Notes: a model not told the origin generated them from the sequence alone. A stretch of DNA of 64,000 nt from Pseudomonas sp. 8Z (GCF_902506535.1 NZ_LR733827.1:712805-776804), one strand, 5' to 3'; shown: positions 28,688 to 38,523, counted from the stretch's first letter. Made by a program: numbers and translations.

Positions 28688-28903
28688 ATGTCAGACCGCC
28701 CAACCTCATCCCCTTGGCGAATCCCACTGGTTCGCGAAATAGCCGTAATTCTCCTGATAAAGCTGGTGCTGTTACTCAGCATCAAGGCCATCTGGTTCAG
28801 CGCACCGACATCACCCACTGACGGCCAGCCGCGTGCTGCCGCTCATTTGCTCGGACTGCCCACTTCCCCTTCACCAATCCCCACCGAGGAGAAACCGAGA
28901 TGA
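28688..28903 (+). CDS. cydP: Putative small cytochrome oxidase subunit CydP
   Basis: 71 residues with one membrane segment ([20 protein letters not shown], residues ~15-34) and the motif [10 protein letters not shown], then a proline-rich tail. This matches the small proteins called CydP encoded before cydA in pseudomonads. It overlaps cydA by 4 bases (ATGA), so it is translated together with the oxidase. The 256 bases before it (28432-28687) hold no gene that I can support and probably carry the promoter; I did not find a clear Anr/FNR box. Confidence 0.8.
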   Translation: MSDRPTSSPWRIPLVREIAVILLIKLVLLLSIKAIWFSAPTSPTDGQPRAAAHLLGLPTSPSPIPTEEKPR

Positions 28904-30465
28904 TCTCGGAATCAGTCGTCGATCTGTCACGCCTGCAGTTCGCCATGACAGCGATGTATCACTTCATTTTCGTGCCGCTGACCCTGGGCATGACCTTCCT
29001 CCTGGCGATCATGGAGTCGGTCTACGTGATGACCGGCAAACAGGTCTACAAGGACATGGTCAAGTTCTGGGGCAAGCTGTTCGGCATCAACTTCGCCCTC
29101 GGCGTCACCACCGGGCTGACCATGGAGTTTCAGTTCGGCACCAACTGGGCCTACTACAGCCACTACGTCGGCGACATCTTCGGTGCGCCGTTGGCCATCG
29201 AGGGCCTGATGGCCTTCTTCCTCGAATCCACCTTCATCGGCCTGTTCTTCTTTGGCTGGGACCGTCTGTCGAAGCTGCAGCACCTGGCGGTAACCTGGTT
29301 GGTGGCGCTGGGCTCGAACCTGTCGGCATTGTGGATCCTGGTTGCCAACGGCTGGATGCAGAACCCGGTGGGCGCAGAGTTCAACTTCGAGACCATGCGT
29401 ATGGAACTGGTCGACTTCAGCGCACTGCTGTTCAACCCGGTGGCGCAGGTCAAGTTCGTCCACACCGTCGCCGCCGGTTACGTCACTGGCTCGATCTTCG
29501 TGCTGGCCATTTCCAGTTACTACCTGCTTAAAAAGCGCGATCAGGGCTTTGCCCGCCGCTCCTTCGCCATCGCCTCGGCCTTCGGCCTGGCCTCGATCCT
29601 CTCGGTAATCATTCTCGGCGACGAGTCCGGCTACGAAATCGGTGACGTGCAGAAGACCAAGCTGGCCGCCATCGAAGCGGAATGGAACACCGAAGAAGCC
29701 CCGGCCAGCTTCACCCTGTTCGGCCTGCCCAATCAGCAAGAGCAACGCACCGACTATGCGGTGAAGATCCCCTACGCACTGGGGCTGATCGCCACCCGCT
29801 CGCTGGATAAGGAGGTCAAGGGCATCAAGGATCTGCTCATTGAGCACGAGGCGCGCATCCGCACCGGCATGACCGCCTACAAACTGCTGGAGCAGCTACG
29901 TGGCGGCGATAAATCCGCTGCAACCATCGCCGCCTTCAATGCGGTGAAAAATGACCTGGGCTACGGCCTGCTGCTGAAGAAGTACACACCGAACGTGACC
30001 GACGCCAGCGAAGAGCAGATCAAACTGGCCGCGCGGGACACCATCCCCAACGTATTCGCTCTGTTCTGGACCTTCCGCATCATGGTCGCCAGTGGTTTTC
30101 TCATGCTGGTGCTGTTCGTCTGCGCCTTCTGGGCCTCGGCGAAAAAAAACGAGGAGAGCAAACCCTGGCTACTCAAGTTCGCCCTGTTCAGCCTGCCGCT
30201 GCCATGGATTGCCGCACAGACCGGCTGGTTCGTTGCCGAGAATGGCCGCCAACCCTGGTCGATCGGTGAAGTGCTGCCGACCCATCTATCTGCCTCCAGT
30301 CTGAGCAGCGGTGACATCTGGGGCTCGCTGACCGCCCTGATCGCCTTCTACAGCCTGCTGCTGGTGGTGGAGATGTACCTGATGATCAAGTTCGCCCGCC
30401 TTGGCCCATCGAGCCTGCACAGCGGACGCTACCACTTCGAGCAACAGCAGCCGGCCCACGCCTGA
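28900..30465 (+). CDS. cydA: Cytochrome bd quinol oxidase subunit I
   Basis: 521 residues, with nine predicted membrane segments. Haem ligands expected by comparison with E. coli are visible: His21 ([11 protein letters not shown]), His188 ([13 protein letters not shown]) and Met395 (FRIMVASGF). The long Q-loop between ~250 and 390 is of the E. coli type, unlike the short loop of CioA, the other Pseudomonas bd-type enzyme. The complex oxidises quinol and reduces O2 to water without proton pumping, with high O2 affinity. Cotranscribed with cydP (overlap) and cydB (10 bases). Confidence 0.96.
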   Translation: MISESVVDLSRLQFAMTAMYHFIFVPLTLGMTFLLAIMESVYVMTGKQVYKDMVKFWGKLFGINFALGVTTGLTMEFQFGTNWAYYSHYVGDIFGAPLAIEGLMAFFLESTFIGLFFFGWDRLSKLQHLAVTWLVALGSNLSALWILVANGWMQNPVGAEFNFETMRMELVDFSALLFNPVAQVKFVHTVAAGYVTGSIFVLAISSYYLLKKRDQGFARRSFAIASAFGLASILSVIILGDESGYEIGDVQKTKLAAIEAEWNTEEAPASFTLFGLPNQQEQRTDYAVKIPYALGLIATRSLDKEVKGIKDLLIEHEARIRTGMTAYKLLEQLRGGDKSAATIAAFNAVKNDLGYGLLLKKYTPNVTDASEEQIKLAARDTIPNVFALFWTFRIMVASGFLMLVLFVCAFWASAKKNEESKPWLLKFALFSLPLPWIAAQTGWFVAENGRQPWSIGEVLPTHLSASSLSSGDIWGSLTALIAFYSLLLVVEMYLMIKFARLGPSSLHSGRYHFEQQQPAHA

Positions 30466-30475
30466 GGACTTCGTC

Positions 30476-31615
30476 ATGTTCGACTACGAAACCCTGAAAC
30501 TCGTCTGGTGGGTGCTGATCGGCGTACTGCTGATCGGCTTCGCGCTCACCGATGGCTTCGACATGGGCGCCATGGCGCTGATGCCCTTCGTCGGCAGGAC
30601 CGACAGCGAGCGCCGCGTCGCCATCAACACCATCGCCCCACACTGGGACGGCAACCAGGTGTGGTTCATCACTGCCGGTGGCGCGCTGTTCGCCGCCTGG
30701 CCGATGGTCTACGCAGTGGCCTTCTCCGGCCTGTATTGGGCCATGCTGTTGGTACTGTTCGCCCTGTTCTGCCGCCCGGTGGGCTTCGACTACCGCAGCA
30801 AACTGGAAAACACTCGCTGGCGCAGCGCCTGGGACTGGGCACTGTTCGTCGGTGGCGCAGTTCCAGCGCTAGTGTTCGGCGTGGCTTTCGGCAACCTGTT
30901 CCTCGGCCTGCCGTTCCAACTCGATGACATGATGCGCTCAAGCTACCACGGCTCGTTCTTTGCCCTGCTCAACCCCTTCGCCCTGGTCTGCGGCGTAGCC
31001 AGCCTGAGCATGCTCAGCGCCCATGGCGGCGCCTGGCTGATGATGCGTACCGAAGGCGACCTGGCGGATCGCTCACGTAATGCCACCCTGCTCTGCGCCG
31101 TGGCATTCCTCGCTGCCTTCCTGCTGGCCGGCGCCTGGCTGATGCATGGCATTACCGGCATGAGCCTGGCCGCAGCAGTTGACACCGGCGCGGCACTCAA
31201 CCCGCTGCACAAGCAGGTAATTGCCGACAACGCTGGCTGGCTTAACAACTACAGCCGCTACCCAATCACCATCTGCGCCCCACTGCTGACCATCCTCGGA
31301 GCCATGCTGGCAATTCTCGCCAGCCTCGCCCGCCGTGGCGGGCTGAGCTTCATCGGCAGCAGCCTGATGATCACCGGCAGCATCTGCACCGCCGGCTTTG
31401 CCCTGTTCCCCTTCGTTTTCCCGTCGAGCCTCGATGCCGCCTCCAGCCTCACTGTATGGGACGCCGTATCGAGCCAGAAAACCCTAGGCATCATGTTCGT
31501 GGTCGCCTGCATCTTCGTGCCGATCATCCTCATCTACACCCTGTGGGGCTACGTGAAGATGTGGGGCAAGCTCAACGACGACAGCATCGCAGCCAACCCC
31601 CACGGCCTGTATTGA
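30476..31615 (+). CDS. cydB: Cytochrome bd quinol oxidase subunit II
   Basis: 379 residues from ATG at 30476 (MFDYETLKLVWWVLIGVLLI). It has eight to nine membrane segments and the CydB motifs FALTDGFDMGAMAL and IAPHWDGNQVWFI. CydB is the structural partner of CydA. It ends with TGA in TATTGAGGAG, which supplies the ribosome binding site for cydX. Confidence 0.97.
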   Translation: MFDYETLKLVWWVLIGVLLIGFALTDGFDMGAMALMPFVGRTDSERRVAINTIAPHWDGNQVWFITAGGALFAAWPMVYAVAFSGLYWAMLLVLFALFCRPVGFDYRSKLENTRWRSAWDWALFVGGAVPALVFGVAFGNLFLGLPFQLDDMMRSSYHGSFFALLNPFALVCGVASLSMLSAHGGAWLMMRTEGDLADRSRNATLLCAVAFLAAFLLAGAWLMHGITGMSLAAAVDTGAALNPLHKQVIADNAGWLNNYSRYPITICAPLLTILGAMLAILASLARRGGLSFIGSSLMITGSICTAGFALFPFVFPSSLDAASSLTVWDAVSSQKTLGIMFVVACIFVPIILIYTLWGYVKMWGKLNDDSIAANPHGLY

Positions 31616-31626
31616 GGAGAAAAGCA

Positions 31627-31740
31627 ATGTGGTACTTCACCTGGATTCTCGGCGTGTTGCTGGCCTGCAGCTTCGGCATCATCAACGCACTGTGGCTGGA
31701 AACCACACAGGATCTCGATACCGAGAGCAAACATGAGTGA
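31627..31740 (+). CDS. cydX: Cytochrome bd small subunit CydX
   Basis: 37 residues: MWYFTWILGVLLACSFGIIN followed by ALWLE and an acidic tail. The MWYFxWxLG start and the single membrane helix are diagnostic of CydX, which stabilises the haems of CydAB. GAGGAG lies 7 bases upstream. It overlaps ybgE by 8 bases. Confidence 0.95.
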   Translation: MWYFTWILGVLLACSFGIINALWLETTQDLDTESKHE

Positions 31741-32023
31741 CCTCACCCTGAGCGAGCGCGCGCCCATGCGCGCGCTCTCCTGGCTGCTGGCCAGCCCACT
31801 GGCACTGCTGCTGTTGATCCACCCCGGCGCCATGCTCGACAGCCAGGGCCGCTACAGCCATTCGCTGCTGATGCTGGTCATGTGGGGCGTATCCAACGCG
31901 TTCATCCACGGCGTCGGTTTCACCCCACGCCACTGGCTGTGGCGCGCGTTGTTCTCGCCCTGGCTGGGCTGGGGACTGTGTGGGCTGGGCTATGCCCTGC
32001 TATATCTGGCGCGAACGGCCTAA
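31733..32023 (+). CDS. ybgE: Cyd operon YbgE-family protein
   Basis: 96 residues with three predicted membrane segments and the YbgE pattern HPGAMLD, SHSLLMLVMWGVSNAFIHGV and GFTPRHWLWR. YbgE proteins accompany cydABX in proteobacteria and may help the bd oxidase, but the role is not settled. The start overlaps the end of cydX, so it is translationally coupled. A terminator (32053-32080) follows. Confidence 0.9.
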   Translation: MSDLTLSERAPMRALSWLLASPLALLLLIHPGAMLDSQGRYSHSLLMLVMWGVSNAFIHGVGFTPRHWLWRALFSPWLGWGLCGLGYALLYLARTA

Positions 32024-32052
32024 CAGACTGTTGAACGCAAACGACAGAAACG

Positions 32053-32080
32053 AAAACGCCGCTCGATTGAGCGGCGTTTT
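32053..32080. terminator. Bidirectional terminator between cyd operon and tRNA array
   Basis: AAAACGCCGCTC-GATT-GAGCGGCGTTTT, a perfect 12-bp stem with A and T arms; serves the cyd operon on the plus strand and the tRNA array on the minus strand. Confidence 0.9.
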
Positions 32081-32088
32081 CGTTTATT

Positions 32089-32164
<76 letters not shown>

Positions 32165-32178
32165 AGTACAACTTGAAG

Positions 32179-32254
32179 TGGCGTCCCCTAGGGGACTCGA
32201 ACCCCTGTTACCGCCGTGAAAGGGCGGTGTCCTAGGCCACTAGACGAAGGGGAC
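32179..32254 (-). tRNA. tRNA-Glu (anticodon TTC), copy 1
   Basis: 76 nt including CCA; acceptor GTCCCCT with AGGGGAC, anticodon loop CTTTCAC gives TTC. Identical to the copy at 32390-32465. Confidence 0.96.
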
Positions 32255-32298
32255 CTGGAACTTCGTTTGAAACCCTGCCTGAGCAGCATTTCTAAATT

Positions 32299-32374
<76 letters not shown>

Positions 32375-32389
32375 ATTACAGCTTGAAAG

Positions 32390-32465
32390 TGGCGTCCCCT
32401 AGGGGACTCGAACCCCTGTTACCGCCGTGAAAGGGCGGTGTCCTAGGCCACTAGACGAAGGGGAC
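32390..32465 (-). tRNA. tRNA-Glu (anticodon TTC), copy 2
   Basis: Same sequence as the copy at 32179-32254. First gene of the array, with a consensus-like promoter about 75 bases upstream. The order Glu-Gly-Glu-Gly with a repeat unit of about 210 bases shows a tandem duplication. Confidence 0.96.
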
Positions 32466-32539
32466 ACACCCCGGAACATCAAGCAACTTTCCGGCTTCCT
32501 TCGCTCTGCCTTGCAAGCTTTGCGCTGGAAGTGGCGCGC

Positions 32540-32568
32540 ATTCTAGGGATGCTTTTAGAGGTCGTCAA
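32540..32568 (-). promoter_or_regulatory. Sigma-70 promoter of the tRNA-Glu/Gly array
   Basis: On the minus strand TTGACG (32563-32568), 17 bases, TAGAAT (32540-32545), then the G+C-rich discriminator GCGCGCC typical of stringently controlled stable-RNA promoters. Confidence 0.8.
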
Positions 32569-32689
32569 CCACTCTCTAAAATTTTTTTAAAATCAAAGAC
32601 TTCAGCCCATAAAGCGATATGACACTAGGAGCCTTGCAGCCAAGCCACTACACTCGGGCGAATAGCCAGTAGCTGAGAGGTTCCAAGCA

Positions 32690-33457
32690 GTGTCCGCACT
32701 TGTGATAACTCTGCTGATCGTCGGTGGCATCGCCTTATTGATGGTGATTGCCTACGTCAACCATGCCGTCGAGAACAGCAAGCTCGACAAAGCCCGGCAG
32801 CGCGCCGATCTGCTTGATCGCATTCGCCGCTGCCAGGATCTCTCCGAACGCATGCCAGGCCAGCTAATGAGCCCTCGCTTGAAACTGCTGCTAACCCAAC
32901 TGCAGTTGCAACTCAGCGAACGCCTGAAAACACTGGACAAGCAAAACACCGAGCTGGGGAACAACATCGAAGCGCTACGGGCTCTGGCCGTTCAGGGTGA
33001 ATCAATCAGCGTGAACAACCCCCCTCAGACGATCATCAACGAAGCCAAGGCCAAGGAAGTACGCTTTCTCTTGGAAAACCTGCAGGCGCTGATCACCGGC
33101 TCGGTGCAAATCAACCTGATGCCCGTAAATGAGGGCAAGGCATGGCTCAAGCAAATTCGTCAGATGCTGGTGCAGGTTTACACCGAGTGTTTTAACGCGC
33201 TCGGCCAGAGCGCCATGCAGCAGAATCGTCCAGGCCAGGCGCGCCTGGCCTTCGAACGAGCCGTGCAGTACCTGCGCAAACAGCCAGAGCCTGCGCTGCA
33301 CCAGGCACAGCTCAAGCGCTTCGAAGAACAACTGGCTCGCGCCAACGCCATGGTGCTCAACGCCACGCTACCTGCCGCCGATGAATCCAGCGAGCTGACC
33401 GATGGTCTCAAGGGCCTGGACGACGAAGACTGGAAGAAAAAGAACATCTACGATTGA
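32690..33457 (+). CDS. Membrane-anchored coiled-coil protein of unknown function
   Basis: 255 residues from GTG at 32690 with GAGAGG 9 bases upstream. One N-terminal membrane segment (ALVITLLIVGGIALLMVIAY, residues 3-22) is followed by a mainly helical body with coiled-coil stretches (residues ~60-95) and a TPR-like segment (NALGQSAMQQNRPGQARLAF). The C-terminus ends WKKKNIYD. No catalytic motif is visible. I do not recognise a named family, though it looks like a core Pseudomonas hypothetical. Topology suggests the body is in the cytoplasm or periplasm depending on orientation; the positive residues after the helix suggest cytoplasm. Convergent with msrC, 6 bases away. Confidence 0.75.
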   Translation: MSALVITLLIVGGIALLMVIAYVNHAVENSKLDKARQRADLLDRIRRCQDLSERMPGQLMSPRLKLLLTQLQLQLSERLKTLDKQNTELGNNIEALRALAVQGESISVNNPPQTIINEAKAKEVRFLLENLQALITGSVQINLMPVNEGKAWLKQIRQMLVQVYTECFNALGQSAMQQNRPGQARLAFERAVQYLRKQPEPALHQAQLKRFEEQLARANAMVLNATLPAADESSELTDGLKGLDDEDWKKKNIYD

Positions 33458-33463
33458 GCGTTC

Positions 33464-33955
33464 TCACCTGCCTGAGCAGTCGCTGGCGGCGAGGAAAATC
33501 GCCACCAGCGCCTCAATACCGACCTGATCAACTTCGCTGAAACGCCCAAGTCGCGGGCTGTCGAGGTCCAGCACACCGAGCAGGCGCCCATCCTTGAGCA
33601 AAGGCACCACCAACTCGCTGTTAGAGGCGCTGTCGCAAGCGATATGCCCGGCAAATGCGTGCACGTCTTCCACACGCTGCGTTTGCAGGCTGCTCGCAGC
33701 CGCGCCACAAACACCACGGCCAAACGGAATGCGTACACAGGCTACCTTGCCTTGAAATGGGCCCAGTACTAGCTCATCCGCTTTGACGAGGTAAAAACCA
33801 GCCCAATTCAGATCAGCCAACTCGTGAAAGACAAAGGCCGAGAATTGCGCGGCGTTGGCGATGAAATCACGCTCCCCATTGAGCAACGCCTGTAATTGCG
33901 CGCAAAGCAAGTCGTATCCTTGCAGCCCCTCGCCCGCATGGGACAGATCGATCAT
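33464..33955 (-). CDS. msrC: Free methionine-(R)-sulfoxide reductase (GAF domain)
   Basis: 163 residues from ATG at 33955, which overlaps the stop of the upstream DUF815 gene (ATGA). A single GAF domain carries the three cysteines of fRMsr: Cys73, Cys83 and Cys107, spaced as E. coli Cys84, Cys94 and Cys118. ADLNWAGFYLV and SELVVPLLKDGRLLGVLDLD are family hallmarks. It repairs free Met-R-sulfoxide using thioredoxin-type reductant. Confidence 0.93.
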   Translation of the reverse strand: MIDLSHAGEGLQGYDLLCAQLQALLNGERDFIANAAQFSAFVFHELADLNWAGFYLVKADELVLGPFQGKVACVRIPFGRGVCGAAASSLQTQRVEDVHAFAGHIACDSASNSELVVPLLKDGRLLGVLDLDSPRLGRFSEVDQVGIEALVAIFLAASDCSGR

Positions 33956-34842
33956 GCCCGTTGCTCCAGCAATTGCAGGCCAACCCAGTGCCGGGCGAAC
34001 TGATAGGCACAGCGCCCATTGCGATTGCCACGCCCCAGCGCCCAGCGGATTGCCGCCTTCTCCAACGCCTCGTCCCACTCCCAGGCAAGCCCGACCTGCC
34101 GCGCCTGAGTCGTGACCCAGTGGCGCACCACGATCAGGTAATGCTCCTGACTGAACGGATAGAAGGACAGCCACAGACCAAAGCGATCAGACAAGGCGAT
34201 CTTGTCCTCGACGGCCTCGTTGGGATGCAACTCGCCATCGACCATCTTCCAGTTGTCGTTGTCGCTCTGGCGCTCTGGCACCAGATGACGGCGATTGGAG
34301 GTGGCATACAGCAGCACATTATCTGGAGCCTGCTCCAGCGAGCCGTCGAGCACGCTCTTGAGCACGCGATAATCGCCCTCGCCGGCCTCGAACGACAGAT
34401 CGTCGCAGAACAGAATAAAACGCTGCTGCAAACCAGCCAGACACTCCACCACACGCGGCAGATCTGCCAGATGATCCCGTTCAATCTCGATCAGACGTAA
34501 TCCAACAGCAGCATGCTCAGCAAGCAATGCACGCACCAGTGATGACTTGCCGGTACCGCGCGCGCCCCACAGCAAGGCATGATTGGCCGGTAGCCCGGTC
34601 ACGAATTGACGTGTGTTGCGAGCCAACTGTTCGCGCTGAGCATCGACGCCGAGCAAGTCGCTCAAGGCCAGATCGAGGCTGACGTCCAGCGGCTGCAGAA
34701 AGCCACTGCGCCCATCACGCACCCAGCGCGCGGCCACGCAAGTATTCCAGTCAACCATCAGTCGCGGCGCCGGTAACAATGGCTCGAGACGCTCCAGCAC
34801 CTCTTCGGCGCGCGCCAAAAAATGCTCCAATCGAGAATCCAC
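33952..34842 (-). CDS. DUF815 AAA-type ATP-binding protein
   Basis: 296 residues. Walker A is GARGTGKSS (~93-101), Walker B is FILFCDDLSFE, and sensor-like YATSNRRHLVPE follows; the C-terminal part (FYPFSQEHYLIVVRHW) is typical of DUF815. The biochemical role of this ATPase family is unknown. It is translated together with msrC (4-base overlap) and lies divergent from sagS, with 104 bases between the starts. Confidence 0.9.
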   Translation of the reverse strand: MDSRLEHFLARAEEVLERLEPLLPAPRLMVDWNTCVAARWVRDGRSGFLQPLDVSLDLALSDLLGVDAQREQLARNTRQFVTGLPANHALLWGARGTGKSSLVRALLAEHAAVGLRLIEIERDHLADLPRVVECLAGLQQRFILFCDDLSFEAGEGDYRVLKSVLDGSLEQAPDNVLLYATSNRRHLVPERQSDNDNWKMVDGELHPNEAVEDKIALSDRFGLWLSFYPFSQEHYLIVVRHWVTTQARQVGLAWEWDEALEKAAIRWALGRGNRNGRCAYQFARHWVGLQLLEQRA

Positions 34843-34946
34843 GTTCTACTCCTCGTTTACGCATAGCCCTCTGCGCAGGACTCTGCCGATATTGTGCTGC
34901 AATCAGCTATGCTTGCCGCCAAGGAACACAGAGCACGCAGGCCTCC

Positions 34947-37259
34947 ATGGATATTTCGCTCACTCATCGCCTGTCCTTCAAACAGGCCAGCTTGACCGTT
35001 TTGGTGGCGTTCATCCTTGGCACATTGCTCAGCATCATTCAGGTGGCGATCGATTATGCCAGCGAGGACGCCTCCATCAACCGCGAGATTCGGGCGTTGC
35101 TGGAAATCAGCCACAACCCGGCAGCCCGTATCGCCTACAACATTGACGCCGAGCTGGCCCAGGAACTGGTGCTGGGTTTGCTGCGTTCGCCTGCTGTCAC
35201 CCGTGCCGAGCTGATTGACAGTAACGGGCAGATGCTGGCCAGCGTCAGTCGCCCGCGCAGCGAAAGCCGCTATCGCATCTTCAGCGATAGCCTGTTCGGC
35301 GCGCAGCGCGTATTCCAAGATCCACTCTATGTCGCCCACGCCCCTGACGAAGCCCTTGGCGTGCTGAGCCTGGAAGTCGATACCTTCGCCTTTGGTAACC
35401 ACTTCCTGGGCCGCTCAGTATTGACCCTGGCGACGGGTTTCGCTCGCAGCCTGCTGCTGTCGCTGATCCTCTTGGTGCTGTTCTACTTCATGCTGACCCG
35501 CCCGCTGGTGGACGTAATCCGCGCGCTCAGCCAGCGTAATCCGCAAGACGCCCAGCACAAACCCGTGCCTTGCCCCAAGGGCCACGAGCGCGACGAAATC
35601 GGCATTCTGGTACAGGTCACCAACCGCCAGTTATCAGCCATCGCCCAAGAAATCGCGCAAAGGCGTAGCGCCGAAGATCGCCTGACGCAGTACCTCAGCG
35701 AGCTGGAAAGCATCGTCTCGGCACGCACTGCCGAACTCAAGGCCACCAACGCCCGCCTCAGCGAATCCAATAAAGAGCTGGAAATTGCGCGGACCAAAGC
35801 GCTGAACATGGCCCAGGCACGTTCGGCCTTCCTGGCCAATATGAGTCACGAAATTCGTACCCCGCTCAACGGCCTGCTGGGTATGCTGGCCCTAGCCCTA
35901 GATGGCCCGCTCAGCGCTGAGCAGCGCCAGCAACTGGGCATCGCCCACGATTCAGGCAAAGTGCTGGTGGAATTGCTCAACGACATCCTCGACCTATCCA
36001 AATTCGAGGCTGGCCAGCTCGAACTGGAAAGCATCCCCTTCGACCTTGGCGCACTGGTAGAGGAAACCGCCAGCCTGCTGTCACAGAACGCGGCTGCCGC
36101 CGTCGAACTGACCTGCCTGATCGCCCCGACGCTGCCAGCGCAAGTCATTGGCGACCCGACCCGCGTGCGGCAAATCGTCAGCAACCTGTTATCCAATGCG
36201 CTCAAATTCACCCGCTTCGGCCGTGTCGACCTGCTGGTCGAGCATGACGCCACAGGTATTCAGGTTCGGGTACGCGATACCGGCATCGGCATCGCCGAGG
36301 ATGCACAGGCGCGTATCTTCCATCCCTTCGCCCAAGCCGAAGTTGGCATTACCCGCGAGTTCGGCGGTACCGGCCTGGGCCTGGCCCTGACGCGCCGTCT
36401 GTGCGAGGCCATGCACGGCACTCTCACGCTGCAATCGAAAGAAGGCTTCGGCAGTGAGTTCTGTGCTCAATTGCCACTGCCCAGCCAAGGCCGGAGTGCC
36501 GCCGTGCAACTGGGCGGCGATATCGTGGCAATGACCCCCAGCAGCAGCGGCCTGCACCAGTTGCTCGAACGCTGGCTCCCAGTTTGGGGGCTGAGCTATC
36601 GGCGCCTGGACACCGATGCCAGCCTGTTCGGCGTCCAGGCCGATCTATTGATCAGTGACTGCCCGGAATGCCTGTTCGGCCTACGCCCAGCCGTCAATAC
36701 GCCGATTCTCTTGGTCACCGCCTATGGCAACTTCCTGCCACAGGAACAAGCACAACGCTTGGCGCCATTGCAGCAAATCGCCCGTCCGCTGGCACGCCAC
36801 GGCCTGCTGCAGGCGCTGCGCCATGGTTTACGCCACGACGCCAGCGACCAGCCTGCCCCACAGAGCACGTCCAACCTCGAAAAACGCCGCACCCGCGTCC
36901 TACTGGTGGAAGACAACCCGGTCAACCAGATGGTGGCCAAAGGTATGCTGGTCAAGCTTGGCTGTGAGGTACTGGTTGCCGGTCACGGCGGTGAAGCCCT
37001 GGAACAACTGGAACAGGAGGCCATCGACCTGGTGCTGATGGATTGCAACATGCCGGTGATGGACGGCTACGAAGCCACCCGGCGTATACGCCTCAATGGC
37101 CGCTGGCCAGAGTTGCCCATCATTGCCCTGACCGCCAACGCCCTGTCGGACGAGCGCGAGCGCTGCCGCGCGGCCGGTATGAACGATTACCTGGCCAAGC
37201 CTTTCCGCCGTGAAGAATTGGCAACGCTGCTGGAAAACTGGCTACCGGTCGACACCTGA
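34947..37259 (+). CDS. sagS: Hybrid sensor histidine kinase SagS
   Basis: 770 residues from ATG at 34947; earlier in-frame residues lie over the divergent gene. Two membrane segments (~13-36 and ~165-187) flank a periplasmic HmsP-like sensor; then a HAMP-like linker, a coiled coil, HisKA with His301 in [10 protein letters not shown], HATPase_c ([26 protein letters not shown]), a degenerate receiver-like segment (~525-620) and a receiver with Asp699 in [11 protein letters not shown]. In P. aeruginosa SagS (PA2824) controls the switch to biofilm and drug tolerance and lies next to ospR, as here. Placing it as SagS rather than another hybrid kinase rests on this context. Confidence 0.87.
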   Translation: MDISLTHRLSFKQASLTVLVAFILGTLLSIIQVAIDYASEDASINREIRALLEISHNPAARIAYNIDAELAQELVLGLLRSPAVTRAELIDSNGQMLASVSRPRSESRYRIFSDSLFGAQRVFQDPLYVAHAPDEALGVLSLEVDTFAFGNHFLGRSVLTLATGFARSLLLSLILLVLFYFMLTRPLVDVIRALSQRNPQDAQHKPVPCPKGHERDEIGILVQVTNRQLSAIAQEIAQRRSAEDRLTQYLSELESIVSARTAELKATNARLSESNKELEIARTKALNMAQARSAFLANMSHEIRTPLNGLLGMLALALDGPLSAEQRQQLGIAHDSGKVLVELLNDILDLSKFEAGQLELESIPFDLGALVEETASLLSQNAAAAVELTCLIAPTLPAQVIGDPTRVRQIVSNLLSNALKFTRFGRVDLLVEHDATGIQVRVRDTGIGIAEDAQARIFHPFAQAEVGITREFGGTGLGLALTRRLCEAMHGTLTLQSKEGFGSEFCAQLPLPSQGRSAAVQLGGDIVAMTPSSSGLHQLLERWLPVWGLSYRRLDTDASLFGVQADLLISDCPECLFGLRPAVNTPILLVTAYGNFLPQEQAQRLAPLQQIARPLARHGLLQALRHGLRHDASDQPAPQSTSNLEKRRTRVLLVEDNPVNQMVAKGMLVKLGCEVLVAGHGGEALEQLEQEAIDLVLMDCNMPVMDGYEATRRIRLNGRWPELPIIALTANALSDERERCRAAGMNDYLAKPFRREELATLLENWLPVDT

Positions 37260-37271
37260 GACAGAAACGAA

Positions 37272-37299
37272 AAAGCCTCTTACTCACGCAAGAGGCTTT
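37272..37299. terminator. Terminator between sagS and ospR
   Basis: AAAGCCTCTT and AAGAGGCTTT form a 10-bp stem with an 8-base loop between two convergent genes. Confidence 0.75.
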
Positions 37300-37321
37300 C
37301 ACCTACGGGCTTGCTTGCCGC

Positions 37322-37789
37322 TTACTCGGCAACAGACTCCAGGCGCTTCAATAGCCGATCGAGGCGCTGGCGCAGCCCTTCCAACTCCAGCAGCTCAGAC
37401 TCATCGAACTGACACAGCAACTGCATCTTGAGCGGCATAACCCGCGCCTGCAGTGCCACGCCCTGCTCACTCAGCGTCAGGTGCACTTCACGCTCATCCT
37501 GCACGGCACGCCGCCGTGACACCAACTCAAGCGCTTCCAGGCGCTTGAGCAGTGGCGTGAGCGTACCGGAGTCCAATTGCAAACGCTGGCCCAGCGCCTT
37601 GAGCGTGGGCTGCGCCGGTGGCTGCACCTGCCACTCCCATAGCACTAACATGACCAGATACTGCGCATAGGTCAGCCCCAATGCCTCAAGCATCGGCTTG
37701 TAGGTGCGAATCACCACGCGGGAAGCGGCATACAGCTTGAAGCACAGTTGATCGTCGAGCTGCAGACCGACATCACCCAAACCGGTCAT
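37322..37789 (-). CDS. ospR: MarR-family oxidative-stress regulator OspR
   Basis: 155 residues. It is of the OhrR/OspR type: a reactive Cys16 in DDQLCFKLYAASR, then the winged HTH (LKALGQRLQLDSGTLTPLLK; SRRRAVQDEREVHL). OspR represses gpx and related genes until its cysteine is oxidised by peroxide. Its start overlaps the gpx stop (ATGA), so gpx and ospR form one unit. A 32-bp perfect palindrome upstream of gpx (38313-38344) is its probable operator, giving autoregulation. Confidence 0.9.
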   Translation of the reverse strand: MTGLGDVGLQLDDQLCFKLYAASRVVIRTYKPMLEALGLTYAQYLVMLVLWEWQVQPPAQPTLKALGQRLQLDSGTLTPLLKRLEALELVSRRRAVQDEREVHLTLSEQGVALQARVMPLKMQLLCQFDESELLELEGLRQRLDRLLKRLESVAE

Positions 37790-38271
37790 TTGAGCAGGGC
37801 TTCGATCTCGGCGCCGATGTCCTCAGGCTTGGTGTTGGGGGCGAAGCGCTTGACCAGTTGGCCATCCTGGCCGATCAGGAACTTGGTGAAATTCCACTTG
37901 ATGCCCTGGCTACCCAGCAGCCCTGGCGCACGTTTCTTCAGTTGTACGAACAAAGGATGCGCGTCAGCACCATTGACATTGATCTTCTTGAACAAGGGGA
38001 AGCTCACGCCGAAGTTCAACTCGCAAAACTCGCTGATCGCCCCTTCATCACCCGGTTCCTGCTTGCCGAACTGATTGCAGGGAAACCCCAGCACCACCAA
38101 ACCCTGCTCCTTATAACGCTGCCACAGCGTCTCAAGCCCCTTGTACTGAGGGGTAAAACCGCACTTGCTGGCCGTGTTGACCACCAGCACGGCCTTGCCG
38201 CCAAAATCAGCCAGGGTCTTCTGCTCGCCTTTGATGGTAGTGACCGGAATATCGAAGAGTGCATTGCTCAT
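37786..38271 (-). CDS. gpx: Glutathione/thioredoxin peroxidase
   Basis: 161 residues. The peroxidatic Cys37 is in NTASKCGFTPQY (cysteine, not selenocysteine), Gln and Asn of the active-site network are in FPCNQFGKQEP, and Cys83 (SEFCELNFG) is a resolving cysteine, suggesting thioredoxin as reductant. KWNFTKFL supplies Trp/Asn of the tetrad. It reduces peroxides in the cytosol. First gene of the gpx-ospR unit. Confidence 0.94.
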   Translation of the reverse strand: MSNALFDIPVTTIKGEQKTLADFGGKAVLVVNTASKCGFTPQYKGLETLWQRYKEQGLVVLGFPCNQFGKQEPGDEGAISEFCELNFGVSFPLFKKINVNGADAHPLFVQLKKRAPGLLGSQGIKWNFTKFLIGQDGQLVKRFAPNTKPEDIGAEIEALLK

Positions 38272-38312
38272 GGAGATCGTCCTGAATGGGTTGAAAGTGC
38301 GATAAAAGTAGC

Positions 38313-38344
38313 GAGCAATTAAATTGCATGCAATTTAATTGCTC
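38313..38344. promoter_or_regulatory. 32-bp perfect palindrome, probable OspR operator
   Basis: The half site GAGCAATTAAATTGCA is followed by its exact complement, centred between 38328 and 38329, starting 41 bases upstream of the gpx ATG. The AATT-rich form resembles OhrR-family operators. The position fits repression of gpx-ospR by OspR. Confidence 0.75.
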
Positions 38345-38523
38345 AAAGATAAAGCTGATGGATAACGCACTATCCGTAGGGCGAGTTAGCGGCGCAGCAC
38401 ACCGTGCTTGCTGCCCCAGATGAGCTCAACGCGCCACCTAACCCGCCAGCCGATCCATCGCGCTGCATTGAAACCTGGGTTACGCCGCACCAGACATCAA
38501 ACTGATCAACAAGCGCGACAGAT
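38345..38523. other. Non-coding stretch upstream of the MITE-like element
   Basis: No gene with support. It contains GTAGGGCGAGTTAGC near 38375, which looks like a degraded repeat tail, and then low-information sequence up to the repeat element at 38524. Confidence 0.5.
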
